Below are positions 23,436 to 34,599 of a stretch of DNA of 64,000 nt, one piece after another; position 1 is the stretch's first letter, and every line of letters starts with the position of its first letter. Both the position numbers and the translations under genes were made by a program. The stretch spans positions 30,465,966-30,529,965 of the forward strand of contig OY970830.1 of the NCBI GenBank assembly GCA_963853835.1, in the 5' to 3' direction. The DNA is from Calendula officinalis (taxonomy: Eukaryota > Streptophyta > Magnoliopsida > Asterales > Asteraceae). The notes below the pieces were generated by a model. That model did not search any database. It saw only the letters and a list, made by a program, of their open reading frames with translations, and had not been told where the DNA came from.

Positions 23436-24945
23436 TATTTTATTTGCGAGAACCTCGAGCTCACCATCTTCGTATCCTCCGTCTTTGTTTTCACGTCCTT
23501 TCCTCCACATGAAAGACCGTAAAGGGACTTCGTCTTCTGCAATTTCTTTATTTTTGACCTTGTATTTTATCAAAAACATAGAATTATAAACATAAAACAA
23601 TATGAATTTTGTAACTTGAGAATTAGGTCTTACAAGTTTTTCTTGTAGCCCCGAGTATCCAGCTCGTCCCAGCCGATGTTGATATTTGTTTTTTGCCCGT
23701 GCTTCTTTTGCCTTACGAGACACAACCTTAAAAGGGATTCAAATGATCCATAGAAAATTTAGACTAAATAACAAAAAAGTTAATGATAATTAATATAATT
23801 ATATATATTTAACCTTGAATTTGTCAGAAAGTGTCCATTGTACGAACTTATCCCAGTTTTCTTCTATTTGCGTAAACGTACGGTATTGTTTAGGGACAAC
23901 TTTAAGTTTTTTAGGTTTACTCAAATTTGGCATTATGAACTTTGTATACAATTTTCTTCGAAAGTCGCGTAGATGCTCACTTAAACGATACATTATGAGT
24001 GCTCTTCTCGACTCATCTATTTCATAATAGCGCTACAACAATATTCAAATATAAGTTAGTCACATATACTCAAAAGCAATAGGAAAAAAAACAAAAAAAA
24101 AATTAAATACAAATATAAGTAGATATATACCGTTATTTGATCCCATAACATATCCTTCATACCCGGTGTCACCTTCTTCCATTCCAAAATACTAAGTCCA
24201 ACATCCCGCCTTACCAAGTCACCCAAATAACTAGAGAACTCAGATCTATACTTTCCAACAAGTCTATTCCTCTCATCAAAGTTAACTACATGTTTCTCAC
24301 CACCAGAATCTTCATAATCTCTAATCATCTTTCGTAACCTTGTCAAGCCCCTAACCTTTTTACTAGTTGTAGCAACATCTTTTCCTTCTTCGTTTTGCCT
24401 ATTCAATGTGTTTTCATCTTGTTCACCATTTTCTTGCACGCGATTATCTAGATGTCATGAAATACAAAAAAATAAAAAATTAGGTATTTTTTAAAACATA
24501 ATCCATATCGACCTTTTCCCCAAGTAAATGCATTGCTAAAAAAATTTTAAAAATTTTTAAAAATTCAAAAAATTAGAAAACATCCCTGATATGAATTATA
24601 TTTATTTTTATATATTTTTAAACATTTTTTTGAATTTTTTAAAACATAATCCGTATCGACCCATTTATAATTAATTGGATTAGTTTGACCAATCTGACCC
24701 GTTTGACCAATCTGACCCATTTTACCGATCTGACCCGTTTGACCATCCTGACCACACAACTGATCTTTACTTCTTAGATATTGATTAGAGTCGGTATCGG
24801 AATCATCATCTTCACAAGATTCTAGGTTGTCTTCACCCGATTCTATATTGTGGTCTTCGCTTGATTCTATGTAGTTTTCTTCATCCTCATGGTATTCATC
24901 TTCAAATTCAATGTCTTCATCAATCAAATTCATTGATTTTACCAT
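23436..24945 (-). CDS. TNPA-like CACTA protein (plant transposase Ptta/En/Spm family), 3' truncated
   Basis: Exons inferred from GT..AG borders: first exon from ATG 24945 (donor uncertain), then 24447-24131, 24032-23814, 23726-23634 and 23558-23436. The reading is open across all of them. Exon 1 is acidic (EDEYHEDEEN) and ends in GQTGQI repeats. Later exons show RGLTRLRKMIRDYE, YLGDLVRRDVGLSILEWKKV, LWDQIT, RLSEHLRDFRRKLYTKFI, YRTFTQIEENWDKFV, KEARAKNKYQHRLGRAGYSG and AEDEVPLRSFMWRKGRE, all hallmarks of the Ptta/En/Spm family. In En/Spm, TNPA binds subterminal repeats and brings the ends together for TNPD. The usual C-terminal region is missing; satellite DNA follows. It may be non-functional. 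Confidence 0.82.
24480..24670 (+). repeat. Single satellite unit between TNPA-like exons 1 and 2
   Basis: One and a half units of the ~140 bp CACTA satellite (ACATAATCCATATCGACC, later ACATAATCCGTATCGACCCA). The first intron of the minus-strand gene therefore consists largely of satellite. Confidence 0.7.
24680..24760. repeat. GACCCGTTTGACCAATCT repeat within coding exon
   Basis: Four or five tandem degenerate copies of an 18 bp motif. On the minus strand they encode the GQTGQI repeats of the TNPA-like protein. Related GACCCGTTTG motifs lie outside coding DNA at 23325-23400 and 34046-34148. Confidence 0.75.
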
Positions 24946-25818
24946 GATAATTCACTGCGATAAAAAAAACAAAAACGTCATGATAATTCCCATGATACTT
25001 TAACAACAGCAAAACTGCCCCAAAATCTGCAAAATATTGACTAAAAACAGCAGCAAAAATAGCCAAAGTCTGCAAGGAAAATGACCCAAAATTATTATGG
25101 GATTGCAGATACAATAATCAAAATTATGAATAACAGATACATTGGAATTCAAATTGCCTGAGCAGTTGGAAGCCCTGACTCGGTGTAAAATCATGTTTAC
25201 TTTGATAGCAACTTTAAAACACGAAAATTCATTTCAAGTGAGAGCAAATTTAATAAAACATATCATAATAACAATTCAAAGCAAGAACACCGTGTTTAAC
25301 TTAAAAACCTCCACACACATAGAAAAATCAAATTAATTTGATATGCATTAACCTTAAATCAGAAAATATGCCTGTCAATGAAGGATGTCTTGTTGTAAAT
25401 GGATTGAAACGGACACCAATTCAAAAGAATTTAATAACCTTGTAGCAGCAGCAGCAGATGTCGTCAAACATGTAGCAGCAGCAAACGTCGATTAGGGCAA
25501 ATATACAGCCAAAGAAATAGTAAAAGAGGAAGTTATAAATTATGCTATTGTCAAGGATGTAGTTGGAGTAAATTATGGAAAGGAAATATACGTCAATATT
25601 TCAATTGATTCCTATACATGATTACCCTCCAAAATTTTGTTTTTTAATTTGCGGAGTTAAAATGGTGGGAATTGAAAATATCTTGTAGCTCAATAATTTT
25701 GATATATCGTAAATTGGATGTGTCACGTTTGGACATGTTGCTTTAACGAAAATGACAGATTGAAAATTAAGTACATGGGACATATTGTTATTAATTTTAA
25801 TTATGTATATAATGAAAA
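24946..25818. other. CACTA internal spacer, 5' side of TNPA-like gene
   Basis: AT-rich DNA upstream of the minus-strand ATG, presumably holding the 5' leader and promoter of that gene. It contains a CAGCAGCAGCAGATG stretch near 25450. No other feature was recognised. Confidence 0.35.
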
Positions 25819-26395
25819 CTAGCTACAAAACCCGCCCGATGGACGGGTATGCTGTAAATTTTAGTATGTAGAAAAATGTCCAAAAACTTTATATACTTCT
25901 AAATGACATAATAATCGATAGATGTGATGATGATTTTGTACAAAAAAACGGTAATGGAGAAATGTTACATATAAATGTTACATATAGTTATTTGTTTCCT
26001 TCGCTGATTGATCTTTTAAATATTTATTTGTTTCCTTGTATGTAGGATCTTTTAAATAGTTATTTGTATGTACGATCTTTTAAATAGTTATTTGTTTCCT
26101 TGTATGTAGGAAGCCGTATATGGAGCATATGAATGTAGACCGTAAGCCGTACCAGATTCGTTTGCCGTATATGGAGCATATGAATGTAGACCGTAAGCCG
26201 TACCAGATTCGTTTGCCGTATATGGAGCATATGAATATCAATGTAGACCGTAAGCCGTACCAGATTCGTTTGTATTAGTGCAAATGACGTGGACCAATCA
26301 GGGAATTCCAAGTGGCATTATGGACGAATAGGAATGCTTGGAATTGCCATGGTGTCAAACCCTCTTCAAATTTAGGCCTCATATATAGGGTAGGA
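25819..26395 (-). mobile_element. Non-autonomous Helitron, 577 bp, related to the element ending at 734
   Basis: Read on the minus strand it starts TCCTACCCTATATATGAGG after a host A (26396), and ends with a CCGTCCATCGGGCGGG hairpin and CTAG (25822-25819) before a host T. The final ~160 bp aligns with 570-734, so both belong to one family. There is no coding capacity. The body contains two sets of tandem repeats (26009-26110 and 26112-26276). It inserted into the CACTA element. Confidence 0.85.
26112..26276. repeat. Tandem repeat, three copies of 51-57 bp
   Basis: The unit begins GCCGTATATGGAGCATATGA and ends ACCAGATTCGTTT. The third copy carries a six-base insertion. An 83-codon minus-strand frame here (RQTNLVRLTVYIHMLHI repeated) is only the translation of this array. 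Confidence 0.9.
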
Positions 26396-26503
26396 TGACG
26401 ATTCCGTCATTTATAATTGATGCATGAATTGTATGATTACAATATATGTAGGTTATTAATTTTAGTTTTAATAATGTTTTTTTTTTGTTACTTAATCTCT
26501 ATT

Positions 26504-26808
26504 TAGGGGTGCCAAAAAAGTCAACCCGAACCGGACCCAGTTATGTTTGTCGGGTTGGTTGTAACCCGACAAACCCGATCGGTCAATCCAACTAATCCGA
26601 ATCTTTATCGGGTCGGATTTCAGGTTAGTTTTTTTTACATCAAACCTGACGGACCTGGCCCGATAAAAGCTAAAACCCGACCCGATAACCCGATAGGCAC
26701 CCTCTGGGTCGGGTCTCAGGTTAGAATTTTTTAACTTCAAACCTGACACCCGACCTAATTAAAGCCTAACTCGACGTGATAACCCGATATGATACATTGA
26801 TACCCCAA
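26504..26808. mobile_element. Degenerate TAGGGGTG-family MITE with CGGGTCGGGTTT interior
   Basis: It begins TAGGGGTGCCAAAAAAGTCA and ends near ATTGATACCCCAA. Between lie AACCCGACAAACCCGA and CGGGTCGGGTTTCAGG-type arrays in both orientations. No clean target duplication was found, so it is an old copy of the family represented at 28475. Confidence 0.6.
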
Positions 26809-27214
26809 CTTAGATCTCTTTATTCATATTTACATTGCTACCACTTAATTGATATTAATGATGTTTAAAAGTAAAAAAAAGGGTACAAAAGTAATTTAAT
26901 TATGTTAAAGTGGACAGTTAGTAGAGAATAAGGTAGTATCACTTATTTTAAAGATGTATCACTTATTTTGAATCACCGGTAAATAAAAAGTGTATCGCTG
27001 CTTGTGATACAGAGGTAGTATAACATTAGGCTTGTGATAACTTAAATGGCAGAATAATAATATTATTTTATTTAGTGGATCTATAAAATTTGAGAATTTA
27101 GTATTTTTTGTGGAACAAATATATACGGAGAAATTAGTACTTTTTAGTGGGAGAGTACATCTTAGCTTTAAAAATGAACAAAATATAATTATTTTTAAGT
27201 TTTAATTTGGATAC

Positions 27215-27565
27215 GTAACCCGACTAATATGTTCGAGTTTACCCGAAAAACCCAAAACCCGACTTACCCGAACTCGACAAACCCGATTCCTTATAGGGTC
27301 GGGTTTCGGGTTAATTTTTTTTACATGTTATCGGTTTTTCTTAAGTTCGATTCAGTTTTGGTCCGGTTCGGTTTAGGTTCGGTTTTTAAGGCCAAATGTT
27401 CAACTTTTTCCGAAGACCGAACCGAAATCGAAAACGATGAGTTCTCAAAATCGAACCGGTAACATGTTAGCGGTTTCGGTTCGGTTCGGTTCGGGTTTTT
27501 TTTTAGTTTCGGTTCGGTTCAGTTTTTGTTCGGTTTCGGTTTTCAAGCCCAAATGCTCACCCGTA
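27215..27565. repeat. AACCCGACTTACCCGA and GGTTCGG low-complexity arrays
   Basis: The first half resembles the CGGGTCGGGTT arm of the neighbouring MITEs. The second half is (GGTTCGG)n-like, as in the MITE at 2394. Probably two nested or recombined MITE arms; ends could not be set. Confidence 0.55.
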
Positions 27566-28474
27566 AAAATAATAGTGTGGGCCCCACCCAAAACTTCAAC
27601 GGGTCCCTAATTGCATCCAAAACAGAATGCGTCCCTGAACATTACCAAAAATCAAAATCATGTATTTCGTCTTCTCACCTAAATCGAATACATATCTTCG
27701 GCCTCTCATTGAAAACGAAAACCTCTATCCTTGCTCTGACTATCACCAAAAATCATAAAACATTTGCTTGACCTTTCACCTAAATCAGTAAACGTACCGT
27801 GATTTGATTTGCTTGAGTGTGTACACAAACTCATTCGCAGATCTTAATATTCACTAAAGGAGCAACGATTTGGCAGTGACAGGTAATTCCGTTTAATTTC
27901 AAAATAGGTAGAATTCATAGTTTGCATAACCTAATTTGATTTCAATACAATGCAAGTTTGAAATTGGTGTTGTGATGCTTTATTGCACATGTACGAATTA
28001 ATTAAAAAATATATACAAAGTAAAACTTGGCAACATAGATAAAATCGGAAATTATAACCTAGACTTGTTACATGCTTGATTTTAAAATTCCCCCTGATCA
28101 TAATCATGTAATACATTTTTAGTTAGGGTTAGACTACAAAAGTAGTATTTAAGTTAAAAATTAAAATACAGAACTATTTCCTTGACTTTAATTTTTTTTT
28201 TCCTGATCATAATCATGTAATCCTCATGGTTTATCTATTTACCCTTTATGCCTTTGTAACATTTTGCTGTGATTCTATAGCTTTGAGGCTTGTAATTAAG
28301 TGGTAAGTGATTATTGATTAGTGGAATTGTGTCTGCAAAATTTAGTTAATTTTGGTTAATATTTGATTTAGTGTACCTGCAGCTGATTTATCGTATCTGC
28401 TATGTTGGACAATAACTATCAATGGCCTGATATCTACAACTTTTGAGGTAAAGGGATTAGTACTTAATTAACCA

Positions 28475-29313
28475 TAGGGGTGTCAATCGGGTTGTCGGGT
28501 CGGGTTTCGGCTCTTATCGGGTCGGGTCCCTCGGGTTTTGAATGGGGAAATTCTAACCCGAAACCCGACCCTACAAGGAATCGGGTTGGTCGGGTTCGGG
28601 TTGTATCGGGTTTCGGGTTTGTCGGGTTGACCCGATCGGGTTCGTCGGGTTACATAATTCTAGCTACAAAAACAGTAACAGGTTTTTGGGTTTGCTTGAC
28701 TACTTCAGTACGAATGAAAAACCCTATACATAATCATGATTCATGAGTTTCGAAAATTTTGGTATATCTCCATTTAGATCTCTATAGTTTTAATACGTCC
28801 AAAACCTAATTAAAGTTCATTATTTATATTAAAAAACAACAGTTTATTCATTGTGTCAAAATCATGAATCTGATTCTTATGTCAAAACAGTAGATTCAAC
28901 ATGAAGTTTACAAAGAATTAATTACATGATATAGAAAAAGCTATGATAGATAATTAAAACTGATTATGACCATATCACACTATAAGCATTAATAAAACAA
29001 GGGCTCCCCAACCTTTTCCCCAGCAAGATAGGGAAAAAGAGCCTTGGAGGCTGGAATATAAATAGGAAAAAATGACTTCCTTTAAATTTAAGAAAAATGA
29101 ACCTTTAAACTTCAATCGGGTCTAATCGGGTCAACCCGAAACCCGACAAAGAGAAGTATTCCTAACCCGATACCCGACCCGATGCTAACGTCGGGTTTTT
29201 CGGGTCGGGTTAAAATGACCCGAAACCAAAATAAGACCCGAATGCACCCGACCCGACTACCATAATCGAGTTCGGGTTCTAGTCGGGTCGGGTTGACCCT
29301 TTTGACACCCCTA
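28475..29313. mobile_element. hAT-type MITE with CGGGTCGGGTT interior, 839 bp
   Basis: It begins TAGGGGTGTCAATCGGG and ends TTTTGACACCCCTA, with a perfect 8 bp duplication ATTAACCA at 28467-28474 and 29314-29321. The arms (28485-28650 and 29115-29300) are arrays of CGGGTT, TCGGGTCGGG and their complements, and the middle is unique AT-rich DNA. It lies between the two CACTA genes. Confidence 0.92.
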
Positions 29314-29429
29314 ATTAACCATAGTTCCCAGCATCTGATCAGTTAGTTTTGGTGGTGACAGACTTGGCATCTCCTTTCAGTCTGGGTCGGGTCCGATCAA
29401 TTCTACATTATAGGCTTCACAGGTAAAAA

Positions 29430-30205
29430 AAAAAAATCAACAAAATGTTTAAAAATATCTTAAAATAAAAAAAAATACATTTCAGGAACATTTTTCATTT
29501 TTCCAAATTTATTTGAATTGTTTTAAAATTTTTTTACCAATTCATTCGGTTATAAGTGGGTCGATATGGATTATGTTTTAAACAAATTCAGAAAAATCAT
29601 TAAAAATATCTGAAAATAGAAAAACCGTATATCAGGGATATATTCTATTTTTCCAGATTTTTTTGAAATTTTTTAATTTTGTTTTATTTTTCAATCCATT
29701 TGGTTATAAATAGGTCGATATAGATTATGTTTAAAAAAACTTCAGAAAAATATATAAAAATATCTTTACATAACAAGAATAAATATCATGGATATTTTTC
29801 ATTTTTCCAATTTTGTTTATTTAGAAAATATCCCTGATATATGTTTTGTTTATTTTCAGATATTTTAATACATATTTCTGATTTTTTTTAAAACATAATC
29901 TGTATTGACCCACTTATAACCGAATAGATTGGTAAAAAAAATTTTAAAAATCTAAAAAAATTCGGAAAAATAGAAAATATCCCGATATATGTTTTTTTTA
30001 TTTTCAGATATTTTTAAACATTTTTCTGATTTTTTTTAAAACATAATCTGTATTGACCCACTTATAACCGAATAGATTGGTAAAAAAAATTTAAAAAATT
30101 TAAAAAAATTCGGAAAAATAGAAAATATCCCTGATATATGTTTTTTTTATTTTCAGATATTTTTAAACATTTTTCTGAATTTTTTTTTAAACATACTTTC
30201 TTGTT
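29430..30205. repeat. CACTA satellite in inverted then direct orientation (large imperfect palindrome)
   Basis: From 29430 to about 29810 the ~140 bp unit runs in reverse (ATGGATTATGTTTTAAA, GGTTATAAGTGGGTCGAT). From about 29820 to 30205 it runs forward (ACATAATCTGTATTGACCCA). Forward phase points are near 29835, 29983 and 30132. The block ends 40 bp before the tnp2 start codon, so it must include the leader or promoter of that gene. Confidence 0.85.
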
Positions 30206-30244
30206 TGCAGGTGACCATCTAAAATACCGAGTCATCATATAATC

Positions 30245-33200
30245 ATGGACAAGTCATGGATGCGTACAAATAGAACCAAAAAACCATATATAGATGGAGT
30301 TGCAGCATTTCTGGAGTATGCTGTCCTGAATTTGAAGGTTTTGAGGAATATGGACCCACTAAACACTAACGAAAGAATTCAAATTCCATGTCCATGTGTC
30401 TTTTGTTTAAACCACTACTCTCTTGATGTAGAAGACGTAGATGATCACTTATTCAGCAAGGGTATCAATCCAAAGTATACCAAATGGACTATGCATGGGG
30501 AAAAAGATGAGTCACCAATAATTAAGGATGTAATTGACAACAACGGTTTGCATTATCCGGACGTTCATGATTTTACAACCGGAACAGCAACTGATGCCCC
30601 GGAAACAATAGAAATGGTTGAAGCTACAGAAGAAAATTTCATCCAAGACCCAGAAAAATTTCAAGAACTACTTGAAGATGCCGAAAAGCCCCTTTACAGC
30701 GGATGTCGTACCTTTACAAAGCTTTCCGCGTTGGTTCAACTCTTTAACTTGAAGAGTAAGTACGGAGTATCAGACAAGTTCTTTAACGAACTACTAGTTT
30801 TGTTAAAGAATATGCTACCAGAAGGCAATGAAATGATAAACAATACATACGAGGCTAAGAAAACAATGAAAGCAATGGGATCAGGGTATACAAAGATTCA
30901 TGCATGTATCAACGATTGCATTCTTTATAGGAATCAGTACAAGGATATGAAAGAATGTCCTACTTGTGGAAAGTCAAGATGGAAGATGGACGAAAAGACT
31001 AGTAAAATATATGATTGTATACCGGCAAAAGTCTTGTGGTACTTCCCAATCATTCCGCGATTGAAACGACTCTTCCAATCAAAGAAAATCGCAAAAGATC
31101 TAATATGGCACGAGAAAAGTAGAAAAAAAGACGGTGTTTTACGTCACCCGGCAGATTCACAGGCATGGTGTTCCATAGATGAAAAGTTTCCAGAAATTGG
31201 TAACGATCCAAGAAATTTGCGGTTAGGGATTTCAGCCGATGGAGTTGATGTAAACAGAGGCAACAGACATCACAGTGTATGGCCAGTTTTAGCTGTGATT
31301 TACAACCTTCCTCCATGGTTATGTATGAAAAGAAAGTTCATCATGCTATCATTATTAATATCTGGCACACCAGGTAATGATATTGATGTTTTCTTAGCGC
31401 CATTAATTGATGATCTTCAGCTATTATTTGAGGTGGGGGTCGAAACATATGATGCATATGCACAAGAGATGTTTACTCTACGCGCAGTTGTGTTATGGAC
31501 AATTAATGATTACCCTGCTCTTGGTACATTATGTGGTTGCCCTTATAGCGGATACAAAGGTTGTGTAGTGTGTCGCAAACAAACTCAGTGTTTAAGACTT
31601 CCTTACTCTGGCAAACAGAGTTATGTTGGTCACAGAAGATACCTACCATATGAACATCCATTCTGAAGGCAGAAAAAAGCATTCAATGGAAAGCAAGAGC
31701 ATGGCACTAATCCACCACTAATGACCGGGGAAGAAATATATGATGAGGTAAAATCTATACGGAATATATGGGGAAAGGGAGGAAAGGATGCTCAAACTTC
31801 AACCGGGACAGGTGGGAAGGTGAAGAGAAAAAGGAAAACAACAAATGTAGTTGGTAGTTCAAATGCGGAAGATAAAGAAACCCCTTATTGGAAAAAGTAC
31901 AACATATGGCATCGACGCCTTAGGTATTGGAGATATAATTCAGTCCAACATTGTATAGATTTCATGCATATTGAAAAGAATGTAGCTGAGAGTCTTGTAG
32001 GAACATTGCTACATATTCAAGGGAAGACGAAAGATGGATTACAGGCTCGAATGGATTTGGTGCACTTTGGGTTAAGACCGGAGTTGGAACCTAAGACACG
32101 TGACAGCAAAACAATACTTCCTGCAGCATGTTATACATTAACGAAAGAAGAAAAAACAAGTTTTGTGAAACATTATACGAGTTAAGGGTTCCACAAGGGT
32201 ATTGTTCGAATTTTTCAAGCCTTGTGAGTCTAAAGGATAGGAAATTGATCGGACTTAAATCACATGACTATCACATGCTAATGCAACAATTTCTTCCCAT
32301 TGCGATAAGATCAATTATGCCGAAACCCACGAGATATGCTATCATCAGGTTTTGTTTCTTTTTCAGGTCAATATGCAGCAAAGAAATCAAAGTAGAAGAG
32401 CTAGACAAGTTGCAACAAGAACTCTGTGTGACGTTATGCTTGCTCGAGAAATACTTTCCGCCGTCATTCTTTGATATCATGGTTCATTTAACTGTGCACC
32501 TTACTAGGGAAGTACAGTTATGTGGTCCAATCTGCTTTCGATGGATGTATCCATTCGAAAGGTGTATGAAGGTTATTAAAGGGCATGTGCGAAACAAAAA
32601 CAAACCAGAAGGTTGCATTGCCGAGGAGAACGTTGCAGAAGAGACAATTGAGTTTTTTAGCGAATTCCAAAAAAGCATGAAGACAATTGGTATTCCACAC
32701 GACAAAAATAATTCATTTCAAGACGAGAATTGTGAAGATTATAATTTTTCTAGCGAAGGAAAACCATTGTCAATTGGTAAATCGATTCAAATTTCTCCAG
32801 AAATGTTCTTGAAAGCACATTTCTTTGTAATGCAAAATACGTCTGAACTTGAGCATTATATCGAGTAAGTATGATTTATGTATATATTTATTGTATTTTG
32901 ATTTCTTAATTTTTTTCTACCAAGTATAATTAACAATCATTCGTGTATTCGTAGGTGGCACAAGGCTTTTTTGGAACAACGACATCCTTCGCAACGACAC
33001 GCATGGTTGGAGAAAGAGCATAGTAAAATGTTTGGTCAATGGTTAAAAAAGGAGGTAAAAGTTATGGTTTCTACATTATTTTTTATTCAATACAAAGTTT
33101 ATCCTTATAATGAATTTCAGGTTGAGAGAGAGTTAGCAGTCTCCAAAGAAATTATATCAGAGACCGTAAGGTGGATTTCACATGGTCCACATCTAAACGT

Positions 33201-33762
33201 AATAAAATATGATGTATATCACATAAATGGATACCTATTTCGTACAAAATCTCGTGAAGGTAGAGTTTACCAGAATAGCGGTGTTAGCGTAGAGGCCACA
33301 GACATGCACATTTCTAGAGAGGGTATAAGATATGACAAAACATTATATTACGGTGTTTTACAAGAGATATGGATGCTAGATTATCATGTAAGAAAAATTC
33401 CTCTTTTCAAGTGCCACTGGGTTGACAATAAATATGGTGTTAAAATAGATAACCTTGGCTACACCTTAGTTGAACTTGACAGATTAGGACACAAGGATGA
33501 TCCTTTCATTTTAGCCTCACAAGCTCGGCAAGTATTTTATGTCAAAGACCAACTTGATAAGAAAAAATCTATTGTCTTTAAGATGCCTCCTAAAAATTAC
33601 AGAGATGCCTATGATGATGTTGATGAAGAATTCAGTACAGTAGTTCTTCCTCAAAATGAAAATATATTTCCACATATAGATCCACTTGACTTGGGTAATG
33701 AATCTCGCAATGATTACTTTCGGACCGATGGTGAGGGTATAACAATACGTAAAACCAACTGA
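30245..33762 (+). pseudogene. CACTA tnp2 (TNPD) transposase, disabled by a stop and a frameshift
   Basis: The start is the ATG of MDKSWMRTNRTKKPY, the family N-terminus, followed by a Cys-rich IPCPCVFC motif. The tnp2 core lies downstream (ECPTCGKSRW; LRHPADSQAW; RLGISADGVDVNRG; GTLCGCPYSGYKGC). Then come the DUF4218-type block (IMVHLTVHLTREVQLCGP, WMYPFERCMKVIKGHVRN) and the DUF4216-type block (LFKCHWVDNKYGVK, ASQARQVFYVKDQ). Introns fit at 32865-32954 and perhaps 33055-33120 (66 bp, in frame). Breaks: TGA at 31664-31666 in frame with open sequence on both sides, and a one-base frame change near 32150-32165 in an A-rich run. Family members of similar length catalyse excision and insertion at CACTA ends. 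This copy cannot make full-length protein. Confidence 0.88.
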
Positions 33763-34045
33763 TAATGCTCAACACGTAGGCAAGTATACTATCTCTACCA
33801 TCTCTACAATTTTTTTTATTTTTTTTATTTTATTTTTAATATGAAATTTTAGTTAGTATGCTATGGTTGCCTAATATGTGACCAGTTTTATGCAGAAATC
33901 ATTTTAGCTAACTTCATTCTTTTGGACATTCATTTTCCTACAAGAGTAAATCAGGTAATAATTTTTCTTGGATTATAAAATTGGACATTTTGAAACAAGA
34001 GATGTTGAAATAAAACCTCCTATGAAGATATACGTATGTACAATA
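33763..34045. other. 3' flank of tnp2
   Basis: AT-rich spacer after the transposase stop codon, probably 3' UTR. A T/A-rich stretch is at 33810-33840. Nothing else is visible. Confidence 0.35.
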
Positions 34046-34235
34046 GTCACAATTTGACCCGTTTGGGAAATATTGATTTGTTTGGACAATTTCGACCCGT
34101 TTGGGCAATTTCGACCCTTTTGAGAAATTACGACCCGTTTGGGAAATTTAATACTAATGCATTGTATCATGTGATTTAAATAATATGTTACTAAAATCAA
34201 ATGAAAATTTTACCCATTTGGGTAATTGCTGATTT
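34046..34235 (+). repeat. GACCCGTTTGGGAAATT repeat cluster
   Basis: About five spaced copies of a CGACCCGTTTGGGAAATT-like motif between 34053 and 34150, and a weaker one near 34213. It is related to the GACCCGTTTGACC motif in the TNPA-like gene. It may be part of the element's internal regulatory repeats. Confidence 0.6.
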
Positions 34236-34599
34236 TAATATTTTCTTCACCATGTACCAATATTTGCAATTTGATACTAAAAAAGAACCTCAGTTGACCC
34301 TTAAAAAGTCAAATATGCATTTTACATTGTTTTTACTTTTGGTTATTGCAGATGATGGTTAGCTCAAAGAAGGGAGTTGGAAATAGAAGTTGAAGAACCG
34401 TGTTTTATTAATGTTTTTAGATTTGAAAGTTTTTAGCGATATTTATCAGATTCTTTTTATCTTTTCTTTTTTTAAGTTGGTGTTATAATTTCTATTAAAA
34501 ACATCTTATGCTTCTAAATTAGAACTTGCGTGTAACATTTCTTCGATTTTATTACAAACTTTGACTATTTATAATATTTGATATCTGCATTATAGTTTG

